Shown here in pieces: positions 25,001-37,970 of a stretch of 64,000 nucleotides of DNA. The position numbers and the translations under genes were made by a program. Where the stretch lies: positions 14,756,001-14,820,000 of the forward strand of contig NC_091047.1 in assembly GCF_963966145.1 (NCBI RefSeq), in the 5' to 3' direction. This DNA comes from Tenebrio molitor (taxonomy: Eukaryota; Arthropoda; Insecta; Coleoptera; Tenebrionidae). The notes beneath the pieces are model-generated. The model did no database searches. It was not told the origin of the DNA and saw only the letters and a list, made by a program, of their open reading frames with translations. Positions within the stretch are counted from its first letter, which is position 1. The number at the start of each line of letters is the position of its first letter.

Positions 25001-26490
25001 AAACAAACAACTTCAGAACGATAGTAAATAAGAGTCGGATGACAAGACAAACGGGAGGCGATTTAGGAATTTCATCACTAGGAGGTGCTACTTACTAAAT
25101 ATGGTTACGGTGCCGCAATTGAGATGAAGGTTCCGGAACTTTTTGAACAGATCACGTATATATTATAACATTGAAAAACTTGTTAAAAAAAATGTGTTAA
25201 GTAGACAAAAATAATAATTTGTGCGGAGAATAAAGTAATTTAAAAAACGCCATACAATACTATTTTTCCAAAGTGTGAAATAACGCTGAAATTATTACTC
25301 ATCCGTATCTAATTTATAAAAAAATATTAACCGAAAAATTATAAATAAATAAAAAATTCAGTGATATCTCACAAATGTACGGGCAAACAGAGTGCACTTA
25401 TTACATTATTTTTGTTTAAATAAATTACAATTTAAAAAATAATATACATATTTTGATTGTTAATAGGTGGGTACAATATTGCTGGGATGAAGGTACCCTT
25501 AAAAGTTTTAGGTACATAATGTAGGCAGAACAGACAGTCTAATTTTCTCTACTTGAACCCACATGAGCCTCTTCTTGTCTATGGTATACCTAGTTGAGCC
25601 TCAATTATTTATGAAGATAAAAACCATAAAAGCTCATTTTAAGCACCGTGTGAAAATCAATATCTTTTGAGTGGCGTAGGTGGATAAACATGATAAAACA
25701 TTCAATGTCCTTTTATCATAATAAAAATAAAGTTGTTATCAAGTGCCATGAAGACTTTTAATTATTATCGTTATTAATATCAAAGGTAAATGTAGAAAAA
25801 TCTGGAAACGTACCTCATGTTTTAGCAACTCATTCAGTAAACGAATAATATTTATTTTGTTGGATAATGGATAAAGAAAATACAAAATTTTATTTTTCAA
25901 ATAGGTATGAATAATAAGACTGTTTATAGAGAAAAATATTATTCTCGTGTTTATAAATAACAAATAAACCTGGTAAGTGTATCTACATAATTATTGTAAA
26001 TGTATGTATAATTTTAGTTAACATGCTTGTAAAATGTAAACTAAATTTTAAACAATATAATTATTGAAGTGTAAAAATAAAATTCAGATTTAATTTATCC
26101 CTGCATGGAAGCTTCAAACATTAAAAATAGAAAAACAAAGAGGATGGGTAACTAACATACACGTGTGATTATGTACATATTATGTTTCTTTTCCTATGAG
26201 TCATAGTAGGTAGTGGGTCATAGTAGACCCGGTGTCTACTTAATCCCTTATTTTACTAAAGACAAAACTAAAATTTTACGTGTCTATCAGCTACCACAGA
26301 GATATAGCTTTTTAAATTTTTGCCGACTCATCACTAAATGTGAAACATTACGAAGTAATTTTGTGAATATCAATATATTTTCTTAAATTAAAAATATGAT
26401 ATGTTGTATACCGCAAAACCCTATTGTTAAGCGTTCAGCTAATCCAGGTCTTAAGTTAAATAAGTATGTGTTTCTAGTATGTGAATGACG
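22086..26490. other. Intergenic, no gene seen
   Basis: About 4.4 kb of AT-rich sequence. Open frames at 22330-22533, 23035-23328, 23547-23935, 24420-24620 and 24797-25006 show no recognised domain or splice context. No inverted-repeat pair was noticed. Confidence 0.45.
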
Positions 26491-26778
26491 TTTCCAGTTA
26501 CAGCAGTGGGCAGATTTTCACCCATTTTAAGCTGTGTTATGATAAGCTATTAATATGAATGATCCTTGCGTGCACATGTCTCATATCTCAAACGATTGAT
26601 AATTCCAATAGTTTGCATTGCCAAAAACATTGCGATAATAAATTACTATTCCTTACATTTGATTGTTTGTTATTTGATACCGGAATTAATATAGCCGCTT
26701 TGTTAACAATGTTGTATACCTTATGTCTTGTGGATGGTATTTGAATTGTTGAGCAAATAAAGATTATTATTATTATTT
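26491..26778 (+). mobile_element. Possible 3' end of a decayed non-LTR retrotransposon
   Basis: The stretch ends in ttgagcaaataaagattatt followed by ATT repeats (to 26776). A tail of this kind (AATAAA signal then short ATT units) is common at the 3' ends of arthropod LINEs. No reverse-transcriptase coding sequence is visible upstream, so this would be a heavily truncated copy. Confidence 0.3.
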
Positions 26779-27325
26779 ACCAAATCTAAAACATTTTTAG
26801 AACTCAGTATCTGTATGTCAACAAATTCATTTATTTGTACATTAAATAATGAAAAAATCTTTTCATAAAGTATGGAACGTTTTCTTTTTCTTTATCCTAA
26901 CTTTTTATCTTTTAGAATCAATTGTTATCCTTTCTACTCTAGCAAACACACATACATACATTGATATTATACAGGGTGGCTTACGTAGTCCGTTCATTAG
27001 AAACTTTGATTTCCCAAAATCATATTACTATGAAAATTGGTAGTCGACTATAATCGACTGCTCCAAGGTCAATAAAATATCTTCCGGAAATACCGGAAAT
27101 GGACGCCATCTTCGATTTTTTAAATGGAAAGACCCCATTTTGATTTCAAATTTGGATTCTACGTTAAATTGTGGGTTTAGAACGTCCCTTTTTCAACACT
27201 TATCTGTCACCATTTTAGACCTATGTCATCTTTTTCGCAAAAAAGCGTATTAAAATTTGTAGCATTTAAAAATTTTAGTTTGTTACAATTTCCTTATAAG
27301 TTAAGTTTAATATCGTGAGGAAAAA
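26779..27325. other. Intergenic with one lone mariner-like terminus
   Basis: TACAGGGTGGCTTACGTAGT starts at 26970 and looks like a mariner-type left end. No inverted partner was found in the window, so it may be a truncated element. Confidence 0.35.
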
Positions 27326-27813
27326 TACAGGGTTATTCACCGTACAGTTCCAGCGAAAATTTAATGTTATGCAACACAAAATACCAAAAGCTCAGATTGC
27401 TAGATTCCACGTTTAACGTTTTTGTTCTCAATATAAGGTTATAAGAAGAATAATTTTATAATCTGACATAATAAAGGAATTCGTACGTTTTACACGATTT
27501 TATCGTGTATTCAAACGATGAAAAAACAGACATGATTCTCATTTTTGGCGAGTGCCGTAAAAATGCTGTTCAACCTGCATCAAAGATATCCAAATAGGCC
27601 TATTTCTAATGTTTTTGTCCAACGTTGATTTCATCCAAAGTTTTTCTTCGTATAACCTTACATAGAGAAAAAAATGTCATGACTTTTAAATGAAACGGCT
27701 TTGATTCCTTATTTGTAAAACGTTAAACATGGTATCTAGCAATCTGAGCTTTTAGTATGTCGTGTTGCATAACATTAAATTTTCGCGGGAACGCTACGGT
27801 GAATAACCCTGTA
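27326..27813. mobile_element. Mariner-type MITE with ~100-bp TIRs, 488 bp
   Basis: TACAGGGTTATTCACCGTA at the left matches tacggtgaataaccctgta at the right. The inverted repeat runs inward for about 100 bp (tttaatgttatgcaacac against gtgttgcataacattaaa; agctcagattgctaga against tctagcaatctgagct). TA-bounded, non-coding. Confidence 0.87.
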
Positions 27814-27840
27814 TAAATCTCAAATTCACATCGTGCGATC

Positions 27841-27994
27841 ATTTAAGTTTATCCCAAAGTAGGCGTTGAAGACTCTATTGTGAATGTACTATACGGATAA
27901 AGGATCACAGATCAGCTGTTTAAATCTACGCTTTTACACGAGTGGTGTGTTCTCAATCGACTCTCCAACGCCAACTTTGAGGATAAATTTAAAT
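27841..27994. mobile_element. Hairpin MITE, copy 2 of 3 (uninterrupted, 154 bp)
   Basis: Arms atttaagtttatcccaaagt (then aggcgttgaaga) and the inverted gcgttgga-type arm ending ttgaggataaatttaaat. The centre gatcacagatcagctgttta is shared with copy 1 (gatcacggatcagctgttta) and partly with copy 3. This copy shows the empty site used by the mariner insertion in copy 1. Confidence 0.82.
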
Positions 27995-28089
27995 ATCTCG
28001 AGTGTTGCTATTATCAATTCATATTTATAACGTCTTATAACAAGTTCACAAATTAAGGAGGAGAAGATCCAGACTGTAAGGACGAGGGA

Positions 28090-28160
28090 AGAAAACATTG
28101 CATCATCATGCGAGTAGCAGTATGTGGCCAAGCATTATCCTGCAGCAAGCGAACGGAATA
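28090..28160 (-). pseudogene. Tc1-like transposase fragment (QDNAxPHTA motif)
   Basis: The minus strand reads LLQDNAWPHTATRMMMQCF around 28105-28150. 'QDNARPHTA' surrounds the second catalytic aspartate of Tc1-type transposases (family knowledge). Sequence on either side did not give a clear continuation (no D1 region or WPxRSPDLxPIE motif in frame), so this is a small, degenerate fragment. A lone mariner-like end (ccctata) at 28271-28277 may be its terminus. Confidence 0.45.
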
Positions 28161-28290
28161 TTACGCTTTTTTCCTCGTGTTACGAATGACTGTAGTCAGT
28201 GGGTCTTAGAGAACACTTTAGTAGTGCATTCCTTATCTATTGTTCTCTGAAAAAATGAAAGTGCAAAACACCCTATAAGTATATCCCAAA

Positions 28291-29820
28291 GAACGCTAAT
28301 GCATTTATATATTTCTCCTCCAAACTGTGCTTCTGCACATTTCCAAGAGGAAATTTAATAATATAATCATTATTTTCGCACTTGGATGAACAATTTCTTC
28401 GTTGTCTGTCACTGCTACCCAACTTTACGCTATCACGCCATCTACAGTTTAACAGTCATAGACATTCCAAGGAATCAGGTAGTAATTTAAATTTGAATAT
28501 CCCTCGTATATTAGTAAAATATTTACGATTAGAATTGTTGATGGTCAAAGCAGTAGTAACAGCCAAAAACAATTTATCAGTATCGAAATGTTTATAATTA
28601 GTTTTTGCGTCAAAGTGATATATTTTCGAAATTGTAATTTTTAGAATTCTGAAATGATTTAAAAAATAGCTACAAGATTTCATAATGAAATCACCAAATC
28701 CACTACACTATCTATCTACCTATCTTAAATGAATTTACCTGTCTTTCATTCAGAGTAAACATTTTCAAAGCAAACTGCAAACAAATCATCTGGTCCATTT
28801 GGAAAATTAATGTAAGCATGTGTTTAAATGTCATATCTGTGAATATTATTGGTATAGTATCAGGATTACATATTACACAGTGGCATCCTACGTGATGCAT
28901 CAAGATAACTGTCGATTAAATTCATCATTTTAAACCGACCCTTTTATCATGAAAAATTTCTTGAAGTAAAAAGTCTCAATCTGCTAACGCCGTCGAAAGT
29001 TTACCAAACAGACTATAACCTTTGTAGAAGGTATTGGATTCTTTCATGGGCTGTGACTTTGGAAATATCTGCGCGAAGGTGGAGTGATAAACCAGTGAAA
29101 AATCTATAAATGAAAACTGCAAGCGTCGACTACTTTACATGCAAATAGACGAGAGAGAGACGACACTAACGTAACGAATGAGGATGTTTTCCGGACGGTT
29201 TGTACTGCTTACTTGAGACCGATACTCGTTATTTGCGCATATATGACTCATAGCCCATGAGAAAATCCAACACCTATACACTACTTACTGACTCCTTTTG
29301 ACACGAAATTTTTCTCTTAATTTCACTTCTACTTTTAACTGAAAACGAATGTTCTTTCACAACCTTTAAATAGTAAATTTTTTTAACTCTTATTAACTAC
29401 ATATAAAGAATGAAATACTTCGTTTAAGGAAATCTAAAATTAATAAAACTTCATGTAAGTATAAAAAGAGATGACCTTTTTTCGTCAACCAAAAGGAGAA
29501 GAGTTTCTGCGAGTAGATGTACCTACAGCAACCTCTTCTTCACAAATTCTGAAAATTCGGAGCACTGCCCGATGAAGAACAAAAGAAAATATTTCCCTTG
29601 ATTTTAGATTAGGCTTCTGGTTTTTTAATCAGATCATTTTTCCGCATTTATCACACGCACACACACACATGTAGTTTATTGTTATTACGTATGTTAATAT
29701 TTGAAATACACCACTTTATAAACTGATTTTTTTTAAATTTAGGTAGTTACGTCGTGTTACTTTATTTTTTGAAGATCACAACGCCTGTCAATAGACGTTT
29801 TGTTAGATTTCGGGTCTCAT
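28291..29820. other. Intergenic, no gene seen
   Basis: AT-rich sequence with a short CA microsatellite at about 29655-29669. No supportable gene. Confidence 0.45.
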
Positions 29821-30065
29821 AGAGTGGGGCAGTAGCGTGCTGCGGCCACCAGTTTACGGTCGAGTTTAGGCGACAACGGCGTTACCCACAAAAGTCAGTG
29901 GGCAAACAAAACAGAAAACAGAACAGGGCAGGACAGGGGACGTTATTATGAGGCGAGAGAGACCACGGGCCCGACGACTGCGGCCGGCGCGCCGTGACTT
30001 GCCAGCCAAGGTCCCAAGTTCAGCGGCCGTTCCGAGAATTCACCCGGTTCGGCTGTTTGTTCGCC
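29821..30065. promoter_or_regulatory. CpG-rich island in the desert; possible promoter or 5' exon
   Basis: By hand count there are 23 CpG dinucleotides in about 245 bp, including gcggccggcgcgccgtgact. The surroundings are AT-rich with few CpGs. Such a block in an insect intergenic region often marks a promoter, 5' exon or strong enhancer. A 55-codon frame begins at ATG 29948 (MRRERPRARRLRPARRDLPA...), Arg/Pro-rich with no known domain; this composition simply follows the GC content. A non-coding first exon of an unseen gene is another possibility. Confidence 0.4.
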
Positions 30066-30861
30066 TATTTTTGCAGTCTTGCTTCATTGCACAATTTTTT
30101 CCAAGTACATTTTAACTCTAATGAAAATTTGTTATGATTGCAGGAAAAGTTACCGAGTACCTACTTATTTAAACTTGTAACTCGTTTTACGATGCTCAAC
30201 AGCTTCAACACTTCGTGCAATCCTGAACTTATTTCAAATTTCCAGGATTAAATCGTTAATGACGCAGCATTTAACTTTGCTAAAGCAAAATGTTTACTTA
30301 CTTTTTTAAATTAAGCGCTCTGATCCTAAACTAAGTATAAGTTTTTCCTAGAATATAAATTGCATTTAAATAGTTGAGTAATGAACACTCAGTTAACAAA
30401 ATCGTTCTAGCGTGTTACACAGTCTCAGAGTTTGTTATCTAAATGTAAAGTTCCAATGTAGTTTAGATCAACGGCTGACCTAAAGATTTTCCAGGTGAAA
30501 ACCGTTATCTCATTAGATTCTGCGCATAATTGTTTTCCTAGATTAGCATCTTAATTGACGAAACAAGTGATGAAGAAAATTTATGCCAATTTTTAAGCCA
30601 GTACGGGAAAAAATACAAATGACATTTATTAAGAAAATTCAAATAATTAAAATTTAATGAGCTATTAAAAAAGAATCTATTGGAATTAACGGATTTTATT
30701 TAAATTAGCACTGACCTCTATTTTAGCCAACTTCTAATAATGTTCATGGACCAAATTCATTAAATTTAACAGAGTAAAACCTCGAATATTTGATGCTTTT
30801 ACTAATGATCAAAGTAAAATAATGACATCTCATTTCGACATGTAGGTTATAGATATTAGTT
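30066..30861. other. Intergenic, no gene seen
   Basis: AT-rich sequence without a recognisable feature. Confidence 0.45.
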
Positions 30862-31163
30862 ATTTATTTAACGAGTTCATGTGTAATTTTGGCTTTTTTT
30901 GGCATGAGTGGACCAGTTTAACACTCGAGTGAAACGAGAGTTTTAAAGTTTCACGAGTGCCAAAAAAAGCCCAAATTACACAAGAACGAGTTGAATACAA
31001 CGTTTTTTTGTTCGACGAGCCCCTTAAAGGCTCCAAATCGCTAAAAATCTTTAAAATTAGCTTGACGTTTCGTTTTGACAAGTTGTCAAATTTATCAAAA
31101 TCCGTTCACATAGGAGAAAATTCACAAATTCTGACAGTGTCGAACAAAAAAATAATTTATTAA
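30862..31163. repeat. Double-hairpin dispersed repeat, copy A
   Basis: Begins ttatttaacgagttcatgtg. The first hairpin pairs gtgtaattttggctttttttggca (read as its halves) with tgccaaaaaaagcccaaatt. A loop holding aacactcgagtgaaacgaga lies between. A second hairpin pairs gtttttttgttcgac (near 31001-31015) with gtgtcgaacaaaaaaat (near 31138). About 300 bp, clearly related in sequence and order to 39931-40190. No coding potential; likely a foldback or MITE-type element. Confidence 0.75.
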
Positions 31164-32222
31164 TTTGCCAACAGTTAGCAACCAATTACAGGACAAATTA
31201 AATAATTAGCCAAGTGACCAAATTAAGAAATAGACCAAAAAATACAACAATTGATTTAAATATAGCCAATATGTATTGTATTTTCATGTAACTCCGAAGG
31301 CTCAAGTTATAAAGCTATAATATTCACCAAATCAACAAAGCGGAATTTTGCATTTTTGTATGCTATTGTAGTAGTACGGCTAAACTTGAATTTTGCTAAC
31401 ACCGCTCTTTGTGAATAACCGTTCGAACAGCCGATCATCTGGAAACCGAGGGTTTCACGTTTCTTACCTGCCCATTCCATAAGAATGTATTTTAAAGAAA
31501 AATGATCTTTGTGCTAAGATATTTTTCAGATAAAATTGCAATGCAGTAATAAGTACACCTACTTAAAAGACAACCGCTGGCCCTTTGCTGATAATTTAGT
31601 TTTTATGGTTTTTTAACTTGACCCGTTAAGTCCAAGAGTCAAATGAAAATAGTCTATGAAACATGTATAAAACATATATTCGTATGCAAGAAACTATAAA
31701 ATCCACTTAATGCATTACGGCATAGTACATACAGTGAATTGGTTTCAGGAGAGTACTTAATATGCCCATAATTTTATTCAAAATGATCTTCATCAACAAA
31801 TCTCAAAGTGACATTTCTCTCAAATCTATGAAAAAGTAATGTTGCTTTAGAACTTGGTGTACGAGATATTCCATATTACGCGGGGTGTCGATGTTTCCGA
31901 CACCGATTTGTGCCAAACTATCAAAACCGATACACTAACACGCAATAATTCATTTATGAATTAATATTTTGCATACGCCTTCTTACACGAAAATAAATCA
32001 ATCCCCTACATTCTTCTGAAGAGTCTTCAAATATCATAAAACCCACTTTAGCTGACGAGCATCCGTCAGGGATCTGTATTATTGTCCTGAAGTCTCTTTG
32101 ACAGTTTTACAGTAACACCACATGTTTTTTGAGTAAAATCGGAAGCGTGGTGAATGGCCAGTAGTTAAGCTGGACTGGGGTTTAGGGGCTGTCATTGCTT
32201 CTCGTAAGTGTCTATTTGTTCG
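31164..32222. other. Intergenic, no gene seen
   Basis: AT-rich sequence without a recognisable feature. Confidence 0.45.
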
Positions 32223-32484
32223 TATTGGGTGGTTCAAAATGATTGTGGATAAGTATGGCAACTATGTACGAAAATATATGTGGCAACTGTGTGGGTGGGC
32301 TAGAGGTGACATTTGTATGACATTTGCGTACATTTGATTTTTTTAATAACATTGCACATTAACGTGACAATTTTCAAAATTACGCGACTATGAACTGTCA
32401 AAGAAATGTCAACTCTACCCTATCCACATAAATTTTCGTACGTAGTTGCCATACTTATCCACAATCATTTTGAATCACCCAATA
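32223..32484. mobile_element. Mariner-type MITE with long TIRs, 262 bp
   Basis: TATTGGGTGGTTCAAAATGA at the left and tcattttgaatcacccaata at the right are inverted with one mismatch. The repeat continues through ttgtggataagtatggcaac and tacgaaaat to give ~60-bp arms. Non-coding. Confidence 0.85.
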
Positions 32485-35254
32485 TATTCCTTGGTAGTAA
32501 TACCTGTAATGACGAAGATCAGGCTGAATCCGGGTTAACTGCTGGGTCAATGGTTCGAATATTTTTTTAACAATGCTTAATATAATAAATGATTAGTAGA
32601 AAATATCAACACTACTACAGATACCATCAAACAAACACATGAGAGAAAAACAAAAGATCACATTTGTTCTACACGTTGCATAATGAAAACCAAAACCTGA
32701 GAAGAATAATGTAAACATTAACATTGGAATGAATTGTTTTACGCACCAATAACACTACTAATACATTTCTTCTACGCACAATGGTCATATCTCCAATTCC
32801 ATTAGTATCCTATTGTAGGATACACATGATTCAAAATTTAAGAAACCACGTTTGAACCCTTACCCTTTCCAGCAGAATCAATATGACAATAATAAATTGG
32901 ATAGCATTTTGCTGGAATAAGAAATTGCGATTAATCGCACTTTGTAGTGTTTCATTGCGGCTGTAACAGTTGCCATCGTATGGAATTTTTGTTTCAAGAA
33001 CTGTAAATTTTCACAAACATTTGGTAATACAGTATGCGAAACCTTTATTTTCCATTCGCATCTCATTTTGACTTTTATTTTTTGTATTACTTTCGTTATC
33101 TCTTTAAAAAATATTGCTTTCTATTTTTAGAGATATTTTGGTGCAAGACTGAAAAACTAGTGCTGGGCTACATATGTATAATTACGAGTACGTAATAGAA
33201 GATTTGAATATAGGCTTAATTTACAAACGAAAAATGTTAAAATGGAGATATATACCTAATTGGTTTAGGTTTTATCAATTTTGGATTTTAAATGACTTGC
33301 ATTTTTATCTAGTCGTGTAAGTCGTTGAAAGAGATTTGCTGAATAATAAATAGTCTGTAAGTTCGTTGCTTGAGTTGACGGACATGAAAATTGTTGTAAA
33401 TTACGTAAAGCTCACGCAGATGGCAGATAATCAATTCAGTTTCCAATATAGCCCCGTCATTACTCAAATATTTATTTTTGTATATTACATAGCCGGAACG
33501 GTGCATTTAACCAAATAAAATTATTTTAATTAAAGCCCAGACAACAAAAGCTGGCAGCAATTTCAAATACTGCAAACGTGCAAGCGTCGGCATTTTTGTT
33601 TGGATTTTTGAACAAGTAATGTTGGGTTTTCGTTGTTAGCTTTTATTTATTGTTAGCTGAACGTTCGCAAAATAATTTCCATACCCGTCAATGCAAGTTT
33701 CATAAATAAACTTCGGTTTATTAGATTGGGGATTATTCTTTCGCAGCCGAAGAACCTGTGTAATTTATAACTTTCTTAACCTGGCTACCTTTATTGGTTT
33801 GCAAATGCATTTCATTTCATAATTCATTTAAGCAAAAACCTACAAGTTCAAGCGGTTCAACTTAGCCAGTACACAAATAAAAACAGGGTTATTGCATTAA
33901 GTTGTCTCAGAGACCACAATAAATAATAAATAGCGAGCGCTTTCTTCATTCAATGGAGTCGCCTGATAATTTACTTCGCTTGAAATGCAACATAAATCCT
34001 CTCAATTAACAATATCTCAATATAACTGCGGGCGTATGTATACAAATGCGACCAATTTTTCACCACAATTTGGATAATCAACCGATTTACTGTTGCTGAA
34101 GCAATATTGTGGTCTACTCTTCACTGCAAAATTTCACGATGTCATCTTCCAGGAAAAATTATTATTGCAAATGGAGCAATGCACCCAGCTTACTGTGTGC
34201 AAGGGGCCCGTTAACGTAAATCATTCTTAATATTATGCATGTGTGTGAAGCTAGTCGAGATAATTATACGTGGGGCATTGAATAATTACCTCACGAATGC
34301 TCGAGTCAAATGTCAAACTGCAGCTTACCATACACGCAAATACAATGCATGCTTTTTATTGGTGAAATGCCTGTCCCTGCAGTAATTAAAGCCACTGCGA
34401 CACCCCAATAAACCGCATTTTGTCACACTTGCCACGCCAGAGAACTAAGGGTGGCGCTACAAATTTCTAAAATTAGTCCCTTTGGCAAATAAATAATCCA
34501 CCAGCATTTGTGATTTTACTTCTCTCTGAAACCGTATCCCCTTGCAAAGGTATCGCCCCTTAGTGTGCGCTTTCTAAATTTATGTACATACTTAGTTTAT
34601 CATAAATATTTATTTAAAACCTTGCTATATTTTTTTAAACGCTTTACTGGATACAACTGGTGTATCTTTGGAAAATTTTAATTTTGAAACAGAAGCAAAT
34701 TTATTTATATAAAACAGTATTTTTGGTTACTCTATGTTTACCACTTTTATTACACTACGTCTAAATTAATGAAGAAAAGAAACAATACAATTAGTGTTTC
34801 TAAATTTATTTCAGATTTAGATTTAATCAATTTTTGGTCCAAAAACAAAAATTGCAAACTCTATTCTCTTTCTGAACAGTTTTGATCACAACTACTGGTA
34901 AAATATGATGTACTTTTCCGGAACATGTCATCAGTTCGGTTGCTTCGAACATCACTCTATACGAAATTATTTCATATTGAAGTGAATCCTTTGACTTAAA
35001 AATATGATATAGTACATCTGCCGCCCCAAAAGCGTCAGAGGAGCTCGTAACGGTGGATTCTTTATAATAATAATCTGAGACAAAAATCTTAATACAATTA
35101 TATCGAGATTCCAATCGTTTCTAGACAGGACGCTATTAAAGTTTCGCAAAAAAGTTCCCTTGTACGAGACTAGTAATAATTGTGGTTTATTAAATTAATA
35201 GGTAGGCGCTGGAAATTAAATAAATCACGATAATCTGGCTGAATTCGAGTCTTC
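32485..35254. other. Intergenic, no gene seen
   Basis: About 2.8 kb of AT-rich sequence with moderately complex stretches (33.5-34.6 kb) but no recognised exon, RNA gene or repeat pair. Confidence 0.45.
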
Positions 35255-35415
35255 ATTTAAATTTATCCTCAAAGTTGGCGTTGAAGAGTCGTCAGTCTGC
35301 AGAGTAAAAACACAAACAAAACAACGCAACAAGTGAGGTTAGATTTAAACAGCTGATCCATGATTTCTAATAAATGGTACGTTCACAATCAACTCTTCAA
35401 TGCCTACTTTGAGGT
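35255..35415. mobile_element. Hairpin MITE, copy 3 of 3 (161 bp)
   Basis: Left arm atttaaatttatcctcaaag, then ttggcgttgaagagtcg; right arm gttcacaatcaactcttcaa, then tgcctactttgaggtta. The centre differs from copies 1 and 2 (aacaaaacaacgcaacaagt) but keeps aaacagctgatcc. The family is therefore old and variable in its core. Confidence 0.75.
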
Positions 35416-36885
35416 TAGTCATTTTCGTATTTTTGCCATTATTAATTTTTGAAAATTTGACATTAATTTATGGAGTTCAAATTTGTTTTACAATAAAAAT
35501 TTTACATTCTGAAGAAGTGAAATTGTTTCCGAATCGTAGATCACGTAACATTTTTCAGTAGTTTTTTGCTTATTAACTTCTTTGGTACAATTTAGATGCG
35601 GATCTTTTGCAACTTCTTCTTTTCGTTTTACATTTTATTAAATAGAAATGTTTTTATAGGTATGTAAAATATATGAGTAAACATAAAAGTTCTACAATAG
35701 GAAATATGTAGAAAAAAATATGTTTTTAGAATTCTAAATGATCAAGCAGGTTATGGATACCATAAATGAAACAAATTTAGAACTTTACTGGTTTTGTTAA
35801 CGTTTATATTTTTCATTTAACCAGACACATGGAACGCGCTTAAGATACAAAATGTAGTTAAAAAACTCCAAAAAAAAATGGCAATTAAAAAGTATGTTTG
35901 TGCGTGATGTTTTAGTTAATTATTTGGCAAAATCACGCACTATTTGGTAAACGAAGGGTTGTTTGCGAAATAAGTCACAAATGTAACATAAAATGATTAC
36001 GAACGCGGTGTTTTCAAACTATGTTCTCAATTTTGCCGCCACATAGCGAAATGCCAAGAATTTTTACACATTCGTCTTGTCAGGCGTAAACACTGATAAC
36101 ACGCTGATGAAATGCTAATAACTCTCATGCTAGAACTTTCAAGGGCGCTACTGAAATTAGTAACGCAGTTGCCTATAAAATTTTAAATTGTCTGCTGGAC
36201 GTGTTTATAACGCCAATAATAATTAAATTGAAAAATTCTTTATATTAATAATAAGTTTCTACTACTAAATCACGCATTAAACAAAGATTAACTTGTTTAT
36301 AACATTACTGTAACAATAACATGCGACTGGTTAGGTTAAGATTATTGTTATTAAAATAACAGTACGCAATATTATTTTATTAAAAAAATTATAGTTATCA
36401 TATTCATTCTTTTTGCACAGAATATTCGACTCAAAAAGCAACAAATTAAATCACAATTAAATATAATTTAGTTGTGTGGTTAACAATAACAAACAAAATA
36501 TAATAATATATCTATGTTCTAAAGAAGTGAGAAGAAATACATATTTATAATTATTCAAATTGCTTCTATCATATCGTTTTATAGAAACGGGTCCAAGATA
36601 ATGACTACATAACCATACGTTTGCAAAGCTACCCATGCAAATTATAATATTTTGAGCATTCTGGTACTAATCACAAATTGGTTATGACGTACAATAAAAC
36701 CCAAGACTTAATGAAGAACTTGCCACAGTTTGTACATAATTATTCAAGTTGAATCACGAATCTAAAGCTTTAATTAGATCATTTTCCGTATGAATACTTG
36801 AAATAATTATTCCGATGCTCATTGTCCTCAATATCTTGAGAAACAATAATAATACATATGAATTTGTCATTACTAAATCAACATA
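35416..36885. other. Intergenic, no gene seen
   Basis: Very AT-rich sequence without a recognisable feature. Confidence 0.45.
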
Positions 36886-37366
36886 AGGCTTATTTCAGAA
36901 TTTATTTTGTACGCAACCAAAAATACTAATGACGCTGATACCGTTTATAATGTGATTTAATTTAGTAATCAACATATAATTTGTTTCAAAATTAAAAATC
37001 CACCACCTGTTGAATTATGTTGGCAGAAAAAAGAAATCCCTAGAAGAGATTTGCTTTTTTTGGGTTGGCTCAACCTCCCGCCAAAATTTGACATTGAACT
37101 GTTGAGTTTATTTACCTAACACAAAATAATTATTATGTGCAAAAAGGTGGTAGCTACCATATCATATCTTTTGAGTAAAATAATGAAATGAGTATAAAAA
37201 ACACGAAGAACTACGACCAAAAAGACTGTCAACAGTTTTCTTTCATAACCCCACTTTTTTCTGACACTTGCAGACACACTAAAAACAAAAGTTGGCGACG
37301 TTGTCGGTTGTATTTTCGAGGTAGAATGCACTGTTGGTGGATTTTTGATTTTGAAACAGATTATAG

Positions 37367-37476
37367 GTATGTAATTTAGCTAAAAATGTCAAAATGACAG
37401 TTGATGAATTTAATTTTTGATTTCATTAATCAGAACAGGATAACGTGATTTTGACATTTTTAGCCAAATTACATAC
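37367..37476. repeat. Internal palindrome
   Basis: GTATGTAATTTAGCTAAAAA (continuing TGTCAAAAT) at 37367 pairs with attttgacatttttagccaa (continuing attacatac) ending at 37476. One mismatch over about 29 bp. It lies inside the 36886-37974 element. Confidence 0.75.
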
Positions 37477-37536
37477 TTACGTTGATTACTAAATTAAATC
37501 ACATTATAAACGGTATCAACTGGTCAGCGTCATTAG

Positions 37537-37937
37537 TACAGTGTGTAACAAAATGATTTTCATCTAGTTTGCTTTGGTATTTTTGCACATGTAAATATTC
37601 CTGCACCGCTCTACTTTTTTTTGAAGTGCCTAACTATTAGTTCTGTCAATAAATGTCATCAATCGAATTGACAATTGTTACAATTTACTAAATTGAATTA
37701 ACAAACGTTGGTGGCCACTTTCAACACTAGCTGTGACTTGCTTTTGTTAGCTCCTTTTTAATTTCAATTTCAACTTTGCATTCATTCCATCCCTTCGCAA
37801 TAAATCACATTTGGAATTTGGATATATATTTTGAGGTTAGGCCTTCTTTTTTTTGTAGAGCGGCATATCGTATTTTTACAAGGGTAATGCAAAGGTAATG
37901 CAAAGAATAAATGAAAATCATTTTATTCCACACTGTA
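37537..37937. mobile_element. Mariner-type MITE inserted in the right arm of a larger element, 401 bp
   Basis: Ends TACAGTGTGTAACAAAATGA (then TTTTCAT) and the inverted tcattttattccacactgta. An inner pair (gcaccgctctacttttttt against tttttttgtagagcggc) supports the assignment. Insertion between ...cattag and atttttgg splits the arm of the 36886-37974 element at a TA. Confidence 0.8.
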
Positions 37938-37970
37938 TTTTTGGTTGCGTACAAAATAAATTCAGAAATA

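Noticed and set aside
26970..26990. TACAGGGTGGCTTACG terminus
   Set aside because: No partner found. Kept only as a note in the region entry.
29948..30115. Arg/Pro-rich 55-codon frame in the CpG island as a gene
   Set aside because: Residue content follows GC content. No domain, no splice or Kozak support beyond chance.
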